Positions 27,671 through 38,010 of a stretch of 64,000 nucleotides of DNA are shown piece by piece; the first letter of the stretch is position 1, and each line of letters begins with the position of its first letter. A program made the translations under genes and the position numbers. The DNA is from Bacteroides sp. (GTDB lineage: Bacteria > Bacteroidota > Bacteroidia > Bacteroidales > Bacteroidaceae), in assembly GCA_022648295.1 (NCBI GenBank), contig JALCME010000001.1, forward strand, positions 62,001 to 126,000, in the 5' to 3' direction. The notes below the pieces were generated by a model that worked only from the letters and a program-made list of their open reading frames with translations, had not been told where the DNA came from and did no database searches.

Positions 27671-28804
27671 TTAAAAATAATAGCCTATATTCATATTAAA
27701 GCGGGTATGCCAACCTGCAGAGACTTCACCTTCTGCAAAAGATTGATTCCAATCCCCACCTAACCAAGCATGATTCTTTCCCATAGCAAAGTCGATATAA
27801 GTATAAACCGGTCCCATACTAACCAAACAACCTAGTACATTTTGATAGCTGTCATGAAAATCCGACTCTTTTTTATTCATTAGGCTAAAATCATCATAAA
27901 GGCGCACACTATCCAGTATCCCCCTATTAACAGAAAAAGTATATGCCAAAGTTGCAATATATGTATCTGCCTTAGCCGCCACTTGATATGGTGCACCATA
28001 CGCCGACATACTCACCTTTGCCCGACTCTCACCTTCCTTATTCTGAGGATGCATTCGATAAGTTGTATATTGGGCACGAAAATCCCAATTTTTATAATTA
28101 ACCATATAGTGCAAAGCCATTGCCTTATAGAGCCCAACTTTCTCGGTATCTAAATTATAAAGTCCACCCAGCATGGCAGAAACTCCCAACTGTTGTTTCC
28201 ATCCATGTCCCCAATGATAAATAAGCTGGGCATTTCCACGATTCACTTCTTTGTTCCGCCCGGATACATCATAGGCATAACGATCAGCGGATATTTCAGA
28301 AGTTTCCCCAAAATCAAGTATATCAGCATTTTTAAAGAAAGCCAATGCCAAATCCAAATGTTTTTTATGATACAAGTATTTCAACCCCATATCAGCATCA
28401 TCTTCCAGTCCCAAATAATAATTAATATTGAAAAAATAACTATTTGCCGTGTAAGGCATAATTCCAAAGGGGACTGAAGTCAAACCTAATTGAATCTGCT
28501 GGGAGTCATCTAATCTATAACCAATCCAACCGGATTTCAGCATACCTCCTCCTGAAGATTCTGCATAAAACCGATATTCAGCAGATAACAAAATGTCCTT
28601 ATAAGAACCATCTACATTAAAACGAAACATATCATAACCGAAGTCACCACCACGAGTTTTATTTGCGGGTTTCCAATCAGAATAATTATAATTAAACCGG
28701 AGCGCACCTCCAATCTTTAAACTCGGCTTATCTTGTGCTGAAACAGAAAAGACGGAAGACCATAAGAATAAAAAATAAAAAATAAATCTTGCCTTATATA
28801 TCAT
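27671..28804 (-). CDS. Putative outer-membrane beta-barrel protein (porin-like)
   Basis: 377 residues from M7 of the longer frame (28822 is the alternative), chosen because MIYKARFIFYFLFLWSSVFSVSAQ is a good cleavable signal peptide. The mature protein is made of alternating aromatic/polar strands (IGGALRFNYNYSDW, LLSAEYRFYAES, WDFRAQYTTYRM) and ends FNMNIGYYF with C-terminal Phe, as outer-membrane barrels do. It is the first gene of the operon with opuAA-AB-AC (19 bases from opuAA) behind a strong promoter. It probably lets the osmolyte through the outer membrane; no experimental homologue comes to mind. Confidence 0.75.
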   Translation of the reverse strand: MIYKARFIFYFLFLWSSVFSVSAQDKPSLKIGGALRFNYNYSDWKPANKTRGGDFGYDMFRFNVDGSYKDILLSAEYRFYAESSGGGMLKSGWIGYRLDDSQQIQLGLTSVPFGIMPYTANSYFFNINYYLGLEDDADMGLKYLYHKKHLDLALAFFKNADILDFGETSEISADRYAYDVSGRNKEVNRGNAQLIYHWGHGWKQQLGVSAMLGGLYNLDTEKVGLYKAMALHYMVNYKNWDFRAQYTTYRMHPQNKEGESRAKVSMSAYGAPYQVAAKADTYIATLAYTFSVNRGILDSVRLYDDFSLMNKKESDFHDSYQNVLGCLVSMGPVYTYIDFAMGKNHAWLGGDWNQSFAEGEVSAGWHTRFNMNIGYYF

Positions 28805-29198
28805 AAAGTTTTGATTAAACACGAGAACATTCTTTGAATGTACCCGAATAATTAATAAAATATTGTTTTAACAGGCTGGGTAGAAAAAAAAGCGATAATA
28901 TTTTGAGAAGTTATCCCTTCTATGAACAACAAAAAAACGGTATTTGATGCATTATAACAACCTGTTTATACCTTTTGATAATGCAAATATACAAAAAATA
29001 GAAAGAATATGCAAATACTATACTTCAAAAGCTTTAAGCTTGACACTTCCTTATAATCAGATTAGCAAGCCTCGCCCTCAATTAGCACTCTTAGAACGAG
29101 GTACCTATAAATTAGTAAGAGCTGCCCGATATTGTATCAGACAGCTCCTCTATTAAATAATTCTTTTCCTCTTAAGACGAAAAATTCAAAAGCAAAAA
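28805..29198. other. Intergenic region between mutB and the porin operon
   Basis: Holds the porin/opuA promoter (28984-29015) and a weak hairpin GAGCTG (29119-29124)/CAGCTC (29142-29147) that may end mutAB transcription. A 70-codon plus-strand frame (28944-29156) has no protein-like features and is not called. Confidence 0.4.
28984..29015 (-). promoter_or_regulatory. Promoter of the porin-opuA operon
   Basis: Minus strand: TTTG (29015-29012), 20-base spacer, TATATTTG (28991-28984), an exact -7 box. The leader to the porin start would be about 150-170 nt. Confidence 0.7.
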
Positions 29199-31346
29199 TT
29201 ATTCTTCATCCAGCAGGATTTCCAAAATCTGGCATGCAGCTTTAGCTACCGGAGTACCAGGACCAAAAATAGCCGCCACACCGGCTTTATATAAGAAATC
29301 ATAGTCTTGCGGAGGAATAACTCCACCGGCAATTACTACAATGTCTTCACGACCTAATTTCTTTAATTCTTCAATAATTTGCGGAACCAGTGTCTTGTGT
29401 CCGGCAGCAAGTGAAGATACGCCAACCACATGCACATCATTCTCAACTGCCTCCCGAGCCGCCTCGGCAGGAGTTTGAAATAAAGGTCCCATATCCACAT
29501 CAAAGCCGCAATCGGCATATCCGGTCGCAACTACTTTAGCACCGCGGTCATGACCGTCCTGTCCCATTTTAGCTATCATGATACGAGGTTGACGTCCCTC
29601 TTTCTTAGCAAACTTCTCCGTCAATTCACATGCACGTTTGAAGTCATTATCATTTTTACTTTCTGATGAATACACGCCTGATATTGTTCTAATTACTGCT
29701 TTATAACGACCCACTACTTTTTCACAAGCATAAGAAATTTCACCTAAAGTGGCACGAACATGAGCTGCTTCTACTGCCAATTCCAGCAAATTACCCTTTC
29801 CTGTCTTCACACATTCGGTAATCGCATCAAGCGCCTTGTCCACTTCTGCCTGATTGCGTCCGTCTTTAAGCCGCTTCAAATTTTCAATCTGTTCCTTACG
29901 GACAGCCGTATTATCAATCTCAAGAATATCAATCGGAGCTTCTTTCTCCAAGCGATATTTATTGACTCCGACAATTGTTTGTGCCCCGCTATCAATGCGT
30001 GCTTGTGTACGAGCAGCCGCTTCTTCAATGCGCATCTTAGGAATGCCAGTCTCAATAGCCTTTGCCATGCCACCCAGTTTCTCAATTTCCTGAATGTGCT
30101 CCCAAGCCTTATGGGCTATTTCATTAGTCAACGACTCTACATAATAAGAACCTCCCCATGGATCGACATTCTTACAAATATTGGTCTCTTCCTGAATATA
30201 AATTTGCGTATTACGTGCAATTCGTGCAGAAAAGTCAGTAGGCAATGCTATAGCTTCATCCAGCGCATTAGTATGTAGCGACTGAGTATGTCCTAAAGCA
30301 GCAGCCATAGCTTCAATACAAGTACGTCCCACATTATTATAAGGATCTTGTTCAGTCAACGACCAACCGGAAGTCTGACAGTGAGTACGTAAGGCTAAAG
30401 ATTTAGGATTTTTCGGATTGAACTGCTTCACAATTTTGGCCCACAACATACGGGCTGCACGCATCTTAGCGATCTCCATAAAATGGTTTGTTCCGATAGC
30501 CCAGAAGAAAGATAAGCGGGGAGCAAACGCATCAATATCAATACCGGCAGCAACTCCTGCACGGATATATTCCAACCCGTCAGCCAACGTATATGCCAAT
30601 TCAATATCTGCCGTAGCCCCGGCTTCCTGCATATGATAACCTGAAATAGAAATAGAATTAAATTTCGGCATCTTTTGAGATGTATACTCAAAAATATCAG
30701 AGATAATCTTCATGGAAAAAGCAGGTGGATATATATAAGTATTACGCACCATAAATTCCTTCAAGATATCGTTCTGAATAGTACCGGCCATCTCTTCCAA
30801 CTTAGCTCCCTGTTCCAATCCGGCATTAATATAGAATGCCATAATAGGAAGCACAGCACCATTCATTGTCATGGACACAGACATTTTATTCAAAGGTATT
30901 CCATCAAATAGAACTTTCATGTTGTCCAAAGAGCAAATAGATACTCCCGCCTTACCGACATCACCAACCACACGCTCATGATCGGGATCATAACCGCGGT
31001 GTGTAGCCAAGTCAAATGCAACAGACAAGCCTTTTTGACCGGAAGCCAGATTACGACGATAAAAGGCATTGGATTCTTCCGCAGTAGAAAATCCGGCATA
31101 TTGACGAATTGTCCAGGGACGGAAAGTATACATCATAGAGTAGGGGCCACGTAAAAAAGGAGGAATACCGGCCGTATAGTCAAGATGTTCCATACCTTCA
31201 AGGTCTTCTTTCGTGTAAACTGGCTTAACTTCAATATGCTCCGGCGTCTTCCAATCAGCAGAGATGCCGTTAGCCTTCTGCCACTCCATACCATTTGATG
31301 GTTTAAAAGCGGCATATATATCTAAATTCTTAAAATCTTTTCTCAT
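29199..31346 (-). CDS. mutB: Methylmalonyl-CoA mutase large (catalytic) subunit
   Basis: 715 residues, normal family length. The N-terminal TIM-barrel substrate domain has the [20 protein letters not shown] block; the C-terminal cobalamin-binding domain has DGHDRG with the cobalt-ligating His599 and later [10 protein letters not shown]. It interconverts succinyl-CoA and R-methylmalonyl-CoA, the step leading to propionate in Bacteroides. One base separates it from mutA, so the pair is co-transcribed and probably translationally coupled. Cytoplasmic heterodimer. Confidence 0.97.
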   Translation of the reverse strand: MRKDFKNLDIYAAFKPSNGMEWQKANGISADWKTPEHIEVKPVYTKEDLEGMEHLDYTAGIPPFLRGPYSMMYTFRPWTIRQYAGFSTAEESNAFYRRNLASGQKGLSVAFDLATHRGYDPDHERVVGDVGKAGVSICSLDNMKVLFDGIPLNKMSVSMTMNGAVLPIMAFYINAGLEQGAKLEEMAGTIQNDILKEFMVRNTYIYPPAFSMKIISDIFEYTSQKMPKFNSISISGYHMQEAGATADIELAYTLADGLEYIRAGVAAGIDIDAFAPRLSFFWAIGTNHFMEIAKMRAARMLWAKIVKQFNPKNPKSLALRTHCQTSGWSLTEQDPYNNVGRTCIEAMAAALGHTQSLHTNALDEAIALPTDFSARIARNTQIYIQEETNICKNVDPWGGSYYVESLTNEIAHKAWEHIQEIEKLGGMAKAIETGIPKMRIEEAAARTQARIDSGAQTIVGVNKYRLEKEAPIDILEIDNTAVRKEQIENLKRLKDGRNQAEVDKALDAITECVKTGKGNLLELAVEAAHVRATLGEISYACEKVVGRYKAVIRTISGVYSSESKNDNDFKRACELTEKFAKKEGRQPRIMIAKMGQDGHDRGAKVVATGYADCGFDVDMGPLFQTPAEAAREAVENDVHVVGVSSLAAGHKTLVPQIIEELKKLGREDIVVIAGGVIPPQDYDFLYKAGVAAIFGPGTPVAKAACQILEILLDEE

Positions 31347-31347
31347 T

Positions 31348-33246
31348 TTACTTCAAAAGTTTAGCATTGTATTCCTTTAATGTATCCAGTACATTGACAC
31401 GGACATGAATAAAATTCTCTATACCGGCAGCTTTCAACTCATCCATACAAGCAGGAGCACCTGCTACGATAAATAAAGCCCGGTTATTTAGTGCTTTGAA
31501 AGCAGGAATAGCATATTGTGTATACTCATCATCACTTGAGCAAAGTACTACGATATCTGCTTTAGCAGCCATTGCAGCCTCAACACCGGCTTCAACAGTT
31601 TCAAAGCCCAAATTATCAACCACTTCATATCCCGCACAAGCCAAGAAATTACAAGAGAACTGGGCACGCGCCTGACGCATGGCCAAATTACCCATAGTTA
31701 GCATAAATGCTTTCGGACGTTTGCCAGAAGCTTCCGTTTCCAAGCGTAACGCTTCAAATTCACATGCAGCACGATCAAAATTCAGCACGGCAGCATCCTT
31801 ATGACAATGATCACCACCGCCACAACAAGATTTGGCCTCTATAGGTTTCTTTCCGCCAGACTGTTCAGTAAAATTAGGATATTGATTAGTACCCAACAAT
31901 ATTTCCCGACGCTTAGCTACTGCTGCATGACGGGCCTTATTACTCTCATTGACTGACGCCTGCACTGTCCCGGCTTTTACCGCAGCATAGAATCCACCTT
32001 CGTCTTCCACACCAAGGAACAATTCCCAAGCCTGTTTAGCAATAGAAACAGTCAGATTCTCAATATAATAGGAACCGGCAGCAGGATCAATTACTTTATC
32101 AAAATGGGATTCTTCCTTCAGCAACAATTGTTGGTTACGTGCCATACGTTCCGAAAAGTCATTAGCCCCTTCATAAGTTTTATCAAAAGGAACAACTGTC
32201 ATAGAATCAACTCCTGCCAAAGCTGCGCTCATTGCTTCTGTTTGGGTACGTAGCAAATTAACATAAGAATCGAACAACGTTAGATTAAAAGTGGAAGTTT
32301 CAGCATGTACACGCATTTTAGCGGCGCAGCGACATTCCCCTTTCGGACCCTTATTTTCACAATCGCGTAAGCATTCAGGACTATAAGAAGCAACAATGTC
32401 AGCCCATAACATACGAGCAGCACGGAATTTTGCTATTTCAAGAAAATAATTGGAGCTAATACCAAAGTTGAATTTAATTTTTTTAGCTACCACAGCAGCC
32501 GGAATACCAGCTTCTGTCAATTGGTTCATATATTCATTTCCCCAAGATAATGCATAGCCCATTTCCTGATAAATATAGGCACCTGCATTATTTAAGGTTA
32601 AGGCATTTACATTCAGCACACGATACTTGGGTAACGCAGCAGTAGCTTCAATCAGAGCCTTTGCTGTTTGTACCATATTGCCTTTCTCTTTGCCTTTAGT
32701 TAGCATTTTATTGAAATAATCGTAGTTGACAGAACCCTGCAACTTCGTTAAATCATAATCGTGCTTTTGGAAATAGGCTACCAAAAGCTCTGCTAAGTTA
32801 ACGACATGCCCTTGACACGTCGAGAAGTTAAGCTCAACGGCCTCTGCACAAATGCCATCGAGCAGCGTTTCAATATTATCAGTACTAAGTCCGTCCGCAT
32901 CCAAATGGAAAGAAAGAGAGTCTATTCCTTTATTAAGGATATCCAATGCCTTTTTATTGGCCTCTTTGTAATCCTCAACCACAATTTCTTGACGAACAAG
33001 CCACTCATTATTAGTTTTCTTAGTACCTCTCAAATAAGGAAATTCACCAGGAAGGGCATCTATTGTTTTGAGTCCTTGAAGATCTTCCATCCGGTAGAAA
33101 GGTTTTACCTTAAATCCTTCGTTTGTTTTCCAAACGAGTTTCTTCTCAAAATCAGCTCCCTTTAGGTCAGCAATCACTTTCCCCATCCACTGATCTGTAG
33201 AAACAGGGGGAAAATCTGAGAAGAGTTTTTCTTTACTGTCTGCCAT
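31348..33246 (-). CDS. mutA: Methylmalonyl-CoA mutase small subunit
   Basis: 632 residues. It shares the mutase barrel ([26 protein letters not shown]) and a degenerate C-terminal B12-type domain without DxHxxG, as expected for the non-catalytic partner. Two Cys-rich inserts stand out: Cys292/296/305/307, and CCGGGDHCH at 474-482. They look able to bind a metal; I do not know whether they do. It is first in the operon, with a -7 box TATATTTG at 33343-33336 inside a long palindrome. Confidence 0.95.
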   Translation of the reverse strand: MADSKEKLFSDFPPVSTDQWMGKVIADLKGADFEKKLVWKTNEGFKVKPFYRMEDLQGLKTIDALPGEFPYLRGTKKTNNEWLVRQEIVVEDYKEANKKALDILNKGIDSLSFHLDADGLSTDNIETLLDGICAEAVELNFSTCQGHVVNLAELLVAYFQKHDYDLTKLQGSVNYDYFNKMLTKGKEKGNMVQTAKALIEATAALPKYRVLNVNALTLNNAGAYIYQEMGYALSWGNEYMNQLTEAGIPAAVVAKKIKFNFGISSNYFLEIAKFRAARMLWADIVASYSPECLRDCENKGPKGECRCAAKMRVHAETSTFNLTLFDSYVNLLRTQTEAMSAALAGVDSMTVVPFDKTYEGANDFSERMARNQQLLLKEESHFDKVIDPAAGSYYIENLTVSIAKQAWELFLGVEDEGGFYAAVKAGTVQASVNESNKARHAAVAKRREILLGTNQYPNFTEQSGGKKPIEAKSCCGGGDHCHKDAAVLNFDRAACEFEALRLETEASGKRPKAFMLTMGNLAMRQARAQFSCNFLACAGYEVVDNLGFETVEAGVEAAMAAKADIVVLCSSDDEYTQYAIPAFKALNNRALFIVAGAPACMDELKAAGIENFIHVRVNVLDTLKEYNAKLLK

Positions 33247-33335
33247 AGTTTATTTAAAAATTAAAAAAAGATGAATTTATATCTCTTTATTACTTTTATC
33301 GACATCTCACCTTGTGCATACAAGGTTAAGACAGG

Positions 33336-33370
33336 CAAATATAGTTAATTACTAGGAATTAACTATATTT
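33336..33370 (-). promoter_or_regulatory. mutA -7 box and overlapping 14-bp palindrome (operator)
   Basis: AAATATAGTTAATT (33337-33350) and its exact complement AATTAACTATATTT (33357-33370) are separated by six bases. The left arm overlaps the minus-strand -7 box TATATTTG (33343-33336), and the palindrome covers the promoter up to about -35. This placement suits a dimeric repressor or activator. Confidence 0.65.
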
Positions 33371-33481
33371 TTAGAGAAATTTCGCACGACAAAATCACTT
33401 CTGAAAAGCCTTTGCCAAAGCAAGAAAACATATCTCGATAAAGTAACATATTTCTTAAAAAAGAAAAAAAGCAAGAATGCC

Positions 33482-33512
33482 TTTGCCAGCTTATTATGAT
33501 TAACTACCTTTG
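33482..33512 (+). promoter_or_regulatory. Promoter of the AspT/YidE-type transporter gene
   Basis: TTTG (33482-33485), 19-base spacer, TACCTTTG (33505-33512): exact match to the Bacteroides consensus, 45 bases upstream of the start codon. Confidence 0.75.
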
Positions 33513-33557
33513 CGAGAAAATTCAATATAAACATAAAATATATAAACAAAAACATCT

Positions 33558-35222
33558 ATGGATTGGTTAGAAAATTTATTATGGGACCCTACTTCTGTCG
33601 CCCATATTGTATTCTTATACGCTTTTGTAATATCAGTGGGAGTACTACTAGGAAAAATTAAAATATTTGGAATATCCCTAGGTGTGACATTTGTGCTCTT
33701 CGTTGGTATACTCATGGGACATTTTGGATTTACCGGAGAAACCCATATTCTGCATTTTATTCGCGAGTTCGGATTGATACTATTCGTCTTTTGCATCGGT
33801 TTGCAAGTCGGACCATCCTTTTTCTCTTCCTTTAAAAAGGGGGGAATGACGTTAAATATGCTTGCCGGTGGCATTGTACTTTTAAATATTGCGGTAGCAC
33901 TCGGCCTTTACTTCATCTCCAATGGAAGAATAGAACTTCCAATGATAGTGGGTATTTTATACGGGGCTGTGACCAACACGCCTGGTCTTGGAGCTGCTCA
34001 AGAAGCATTAAGCCAATTACACTACACAGGAAGTCCTATTGCCTTAGGATATGCATGCGCTTATCCGCTTGCCGTAGTTGGTATTATAGGCTCCATCATT
34101 GTTATACGTTACATTTTCCGGATTAACCTTTCCAAAGAAGAAGAGGAACTTAAGAGTCAGGAATCTGACATGAAACATAAACCCCACATGCTGCATTTGG
34201 AAGTACGGAACGAATCCATTAATGGAAAAACACTGCTCCAAATAAAAGATGTTATTGGACGTTCTTTCGTATGTTCACGCATTTGTCATAATGGACATGT
34301 CAGTATACCCGATCGCGAAACTGTATTCAATATCGGCGACCAACTATTTATAGTATGCTCCGAAGAAGACGCAGAGGCAATATCTGCATTCATCGGGAAG
34401 CAAATACAAGTAGATTGGGAAAGCCAAGACATGCCAATGGTTTCCCGCCGCATTTTGGTAACAAAATCAGATATAAACGGAAAAAGACTTGGAGCCCTCC
34501 ACTTTCGTAGCCTGTACGGTGTAAATGTAACACGCGTCAACCGTTCGGGAATGGATCTCTTCGCAGACCCAAATCTTACACTACAAGTCGGTGACCGTGT
34601 TATGGTCGTAGGACAACAAGACGCCGTAGAACGCGCAGCTTGCGTATTAGGAAATTCACTTAAACGTCTGGACACCCCGAATATTGTCACTATTTTCGTA
34701 GGAATCTTTTTCGGAATATTATTAGGAAGCTTACCCATTGCATTCCCGGGAATGCCAACTCCGGTCAAACTAGGTTTGGCAGGCGGTCCTCTCGTTGTAG
34801 CCATTCTTATCGGACGTTTCGGATATAAATTCAAATTAGTGACTTACACCACGATGAGTGCCAACTTAATGTTACGGGAAATCGGTATTGTCCTCTTTCT
34901 TGCCAGTGTAGGCATAGAAGCAGGCGAACACTTTGTACAGACAGTAGTAGAGGGAGACGGGCTCCTATATGTGGGATACGGCTTTTTAATTACCGTAGTT
35001 CCATTACTCATAATTGGCATTATTGCACGTCTCTATTTCAAGATAAACTATTATACCTTAATGGGACTAATAGCCGGTAGCACTACCGACCCACCTGCAT
35101 TGGCATATGCTAATCAAACGGCAGGGAATGATGCTCCTGCTGTTGGTTATTCTACGGTTTATCCTTTAACAATGTTTTTGCGTATTCTAGCGGGACAAAT
35201 AATTCTTTTATTAATGGTATAG
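33558..35222 (+). CDS. AspT/YidE-family transporter with two RCK_C (TrkA-C) domains
   Basis: 554 residues. Two membrane blocks (about 10-185 and 375-554), each with the family's duplicated helices and [16 protein letters not shown] / [16 protein letters not shown] re-entrant-like motifs, flank two cytoplasmic TrkA-C domains (about 205-365, with [12 protein letters not shown] and [16 protein letters not shown]). The architecture is that of YidE/YbjL and the aspartate:alanine exchanger AspT. Substrate is unknown; amino or dicarboxylic acid exchange is a family-based guess. Own promoter and terminator, single-gene unit. Confidence 0.88.
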   Translation: MDWLENLLWDPTSVAHIVFLYAFVISVGVLLGKIKIFGISLGVTFVLFVGILMGHFGFTGETHILHFIREFGLILFVFCIGLQVGPSFFSSFKKGGMTLNMLAGGIVLLNIAVALGLYFISNGRIELPMIVGILYGAVTNTPGLGAAQEALSQLHYTGSPIALGYACAYPLAVVGIIGSIIVIRYIFRINLSKEEEELKSQESDMKHKPHMLHLEVRNESINGKTLLQIKDVIGRSFVCSRICHNGHVSIPDRETVFNIGDQLFIVCSEEDAEAISAFIGKQIQVDWESQDMPMVSRRILVTKSDINGKRLGALHFRSLYGVNVTRVNRSGMDLFADPNLTLQVGDRVMVVGQQDAVERAACVLGNSLKRLDTPNIVTIFVGIFFGILLGSLPIAFPGMPTPVKLGLAGGPLVVAILIGRFGYKFKLVTYTTMSANLMLREIGIVLFLASVGIEAGEHFVQTVVEGDGLLYVGYGFLITVVPLLIIGIIARLYFKINYYTLMGLIAGSTTDPPALAYANQTAGNDAPAVGYSTVYPLTMFLRILAGQIILLLMV

Positions 35223-35274
35223 AGGGAAGATGAGTTAAATCGTAAACATCCTCAAAATCTTAACTTAATAAAAG

Positions 35275-35316
35275 AGGTCCCCACTAAAAGAGTATCATAG
35301 TGAGGACCTTTTTTAT
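35275..35316. terminator. Bidirectional intrinsic terminator
   Basis: AGGTCCCCACTA (35275-35286) pairs with TAGTGAGGACCT (35298-35309) with one mismatch, then TTTTTT. It lies between convergent genes. Confidence 0.8.
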
Positions 35317-35353
35317 TTCATACTTTCACAAAACTTCTTTTCATTAAAATCAA

Positions 35354-35989
35354 TTACTCGTTTCCAATCACTACCCTTACATATTTCTCTATAAAGTCCA
35401 CTGTTCTTTCTATTCCCAACTTAGACGAATCAATACATAAATGATAAGTAGACGCAGCTCCCCATATCTTATAGCTATAATAATTATAATATTCTGCGCG
35501 CTTTTTATCCATTTTATCTATTGCGTTTTCAGCTGTTTCCTTTGTCATATCTTCATTCTTTGCACAAAGACGTGCAATACGGGCTTCTCGTGAAGATGAA
35601 ATAAAGATATTAACACATCGGGGATGATCACGCAAAACATAATCGGCACATCTTCCCACAAAAAGACAAGATTTTTCAGAAGATAACTTTCTTATCACAT
35701 CACTCTGAACCTTAAAAAGAGCATCGTTACTTAAACAATTGGACGCAGAAACCGCACCATCGGTAACGAAAGGGAAACGCATACTTAACAATCCCCCAAT
35801 TATTGTTTGGGAAGCACGTTCATCCGCCTTCTCAAAGAATTCCCGACACAAGCCACTCTCTTTGGAAGCCAAGGTTATCAACTCTTTATCATAAAAATCA
35901 ATACCTAAACGCGCGGCCAACTTTTCACCAATTTCTCTTCCTCCGCTACCTAATTGGCGACCGATATTTACAACATACTTTTTATCCAT
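35354..35989 (-). CDS. Cytidylate kinase-like family protein
   Basis: 211 residues. The N-terminal GRQLGSGGREIGEKLAARLG stands in for the P-loop, followed by FYDKELITLASKESG and SCLFVGRCADYVLRDHP (LID/NMP region). This is the Cytidylate_kin2 group, related to CMP kinase but distinct from the housekeeping Cmk, and its substrate is not established. A minus-strand TATTTTTG box (36025-36018) lies 29 bases before the start. Confidence 0.82.
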   Translation of the reverse strand: MDKKYVVNIGRQLGSGGREIGEKLAARLGIDFYDKELITLASKESGLCREFFEKADERASQTIIGGLLSMRFPFVTDGAVSASNCLSNDALFKVQSDVIRKLSSEKSCLFVGRCADYVLRDHPRCVNIFISSSREARIARLCAKNEDMTKETAENAIDKMDKKRAEYYNYYSYKIWGAASTYHLCIDSSKLGIERTVDFIEKYVRVVIGNE

Positions 35990-36165
35990 AGCTTCGATTA
36001 TTTGGCATATTGATATGCAAAAATAAAAAAAGGGAATAACAAAAAAAAATAATGTGACTATTTTTAAAAGATGAATTCAAAATGATTTTACTCTCACAAA
36101 GTCAACTAGTTTGAAACTTTTCCTAAATCTACTATTCACCATGCCATTATATAAAAAATGTTTCG

Positions 36166-36173
36166 TATTTTTG
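36166..36173 (+). promoter_or_regulatory. lysS -7 box
   Basis: TATTTTTG, an exact TAnnTTTG, lies 28 bases before the chosen lysS ATG at 36201. Because it is inside the longer open frame, it argues against upstream starts. Confidence 0.6.
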
Positions 36174-36200
36174 TCCCAAATTGTGTTAATGTACAACGAA

Positions 36201-37934
36201 ATGAATGTATTAGAACTAAGTGAACAGGAAATCATTCGACGTAACAGTATGAATGAACTTCGTGCGATGGGCATTGAGCCTTATCCTGCAGCAGAGTATG
36301 TAACCAATGCTTTTTCCACAGATATAAAAGCGGAATTTAAAGATGACGCTGAACCCCGTCAGGTATCCGTTGCCGGACGCATGATGACTCGTCGTGTAAT
36401 GGGTAAGGCATCTTTCATAGAACTTCAGGATTCGAAAGGACGTATCCAAGTCTATATCACCCGCGATGACATCTGTTCAGAAGAAGATAAAGAGCTTTAT
36501 AATACTGTATTTAAACGCCTGCTCGACTTAGGTGATTTCATCGGCATAGAAGGGTTTGTCTTTCGTACAAAGATGGGTGAAATTAGCATTCATGCGCAGA
36601 AACTCACTGTACTTTCAAAGTCCATTAAACCTCTTCCAAGCGTAAAATACAAGGATGGAATAGCCTTCGATTCATTTGAAGACCCTGAAATGCGTTATCG
36701 TCAACGTTATGTAGATCTTGTTGTTAACGATGGGGTCAAAGAGATCTTCGTCAAGCGAACCAAAGTCTATACTTCCATGCGTGAATATTTTAACACGCGT
36801 GGCTATTTAGAAGTTGAAACGCCCATACTGCAAGCTATTCCCGGTGGCGCCTCCGCACGTCCTTTCATTACTCACCATAATGCACTTGATATACCATTAT
36901 ATCTCCGTATTGCAGATGAGCTTTACTTAAAACGCCTCATAGTCGGTGGATTTGAAGGAGTGTACGAATTTTCTAAGAACTTCCGTAATGAAGGAATGGA
37001 CCGTACACATAATCCGGAGTTCACTGCTATGGAAATCTATGTTTCCTATAAAGACTATAATTGGATGATGACATTTACTGAAAACATGATTGAGAAAATC
37101 TGCTTAGATGTAAATGGTACCACCGAACTCAAAGTGGGCGACAAAGTTATCAATTTCAAAACGCCCTATAAACGTATCACCATGCTCGACTCGATTAAAG
37201 AGTTCACGGGATATGACTTGAGTGAAATGAACGAAGAGCAGATTCGCGAAGTCTGCAAAAAGCTGAATATGGAAATTGACGAAACAATGGGTAAAGGTAA
37301 ACTCATTGATGAAATCTTCGGAGAGTTCTGTGAAGGCAATTACATACAACCAACCTTTATTACAGATTATCCTATTGAAATGTCACCACTCTGTAAACGT
37401 CATCGCAACAATCCAAATCTGACGGAACGGTTTGAACTAATGGTCAATGGCAAAGAATTAGCCAATGCCTATTCCGAATTAAATGATCCGATCGACCAAT
37501 TGGCACGCTTCCAGGATCAACTCCGTTTAAGTGAGAAAGGTGATGATGAAGCCATGTTTATTGATATGGACTTTGTCCGCTCCTTGGAATACGGTATGCC
37601 TCCTACGTCTGGTATGGGAATAGGTATGGACCGTCTTGTAATGTTAATGACTGGTCAAACAACCATTCAGGAGGTATTATTCTTCCCGCAAATGCGCCCG
37701 GAAAAGGTGACAAAGAAGGACCCGACAAGCAAATACACGGAACTGGGCATTACGGAAGAGTGGATACCGGCAATTCAGAAAGCCGGATACAATACTGTTG
37801 AAGACATGAAAGACATAAATCCACAAAAATTACATATGGATATTTGTGGAATAAATAAAAAATATAAATTAGAACTCACCAACCCGACTGTGGATGACGT
37901 GGCCGGCTGGGTAAGCAAATTAAATCAGAAATGA
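36201..37934 (+). CDS. lysS: Lysyl-tRNA synthetase (class II)
   Basis: 577 residues from MNVLELSEQE; the frame is open 90 bases further upstream, but a promoter -7 box lies there. N-terminal OB anticodon-binding domain (about 55-165), then the class II core: motif 1 near YLEVETPILQAIPGGASARPF, motif 2 FRNEGMDRTHNPEFT, motif 3 GMGIGMDRLVMLM. A C-terminal extension of about 70 residues after the core (KKDPTSKYTELGITEEW onward, helix-hairpin-helix-like) is, as I recall, usual in Bacteroides LysS. Charges tRNA-Lys. Confidence 0.97.
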   Translation: MNVLELSEQEIIRRNSMNELRAMGIEPYPAAEYVTNAFSTDIKAEFKDDAEPRQVSVAGRMMTRRVMGKASFIELQDSKGRIQVYITRDDICSEEDKELYNTVFKRLLDLGDFIGIEGFVFRTKMGEISIHAQKLTVLSKSIKPLPSVKYKDGIAFDSFEDPEMRYRQRYVDLVVNDGVKEIFVKRTKVYTSMREYFNTRGYLEVETPILQAIPGGASARPFITHHNALDIPLYLRIADELYLKRLIVGGFEGVYEFSKNFRNEGMDRTHNPEFTAMEIYVSYKDYNWMMTFTENMIEKICLDVNGTTELKVGDKVINFKTPYKRITMLDSIKEFTGYDLSEMNEEQIREVCKKLNMEIDETMGKGKLIDEIFGEFCEGNYIQPTFITDYPIEMSPLCKRHRNNPNLTERFELMVNGKELANAYSELNDPIDQLARFQDQLRLSEKGDDEAMFIDMDFVRSLEYGMPPTSGMGIGMDRLVMLMTGQTTIQEVLFFPQMRPEKVTKKDPTSKYTELGITEEWIPAIQKAGYNTVEDMKDINPQKLHMDICGINKKYKLELTNPTVDDVAGWVSKLNQK

Positions 37935-37946
37935 CAAATTGAACAT

Positions 37947-37990
37947 AGAAGAGGCTGCCCATCCATAAAAGCAGTCACTTCTATCTTTAA
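37947..37990 (+). terminator. Possible weak hairpin between lysS and gpsA
   Basis: AGAAGAGGCTGC (37947-37958) can pair with GCAGTCACTTCT (37971-37982), 10 of 12 positions. A short T-rich tail follows. Partial terminator or read-through is possible, as lysS, gpsA and pgi lie in line. Confidence 0.35.
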
Positions 37991-38010
37991 TTTTTAATCA
38001 TTCATTATTT

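Larger units (their letters stand above)
33247..33557. other. Divergent control region, mutA / transporter
   Basis: No gene seen. Besides the two promoters and the palindrome listed separately, GCCTTTGCCA occurs twice (33408-33417 and 33479-33488); the second copy overlaps the transporter -33 box. Confidence 0.5.

Noticed and set aside
28944..29156. 70-codon plus-strand frame in the mutB-porin gap
   Set aside because: It overlaps the porin-opuA promoter and shows no protein-like features.
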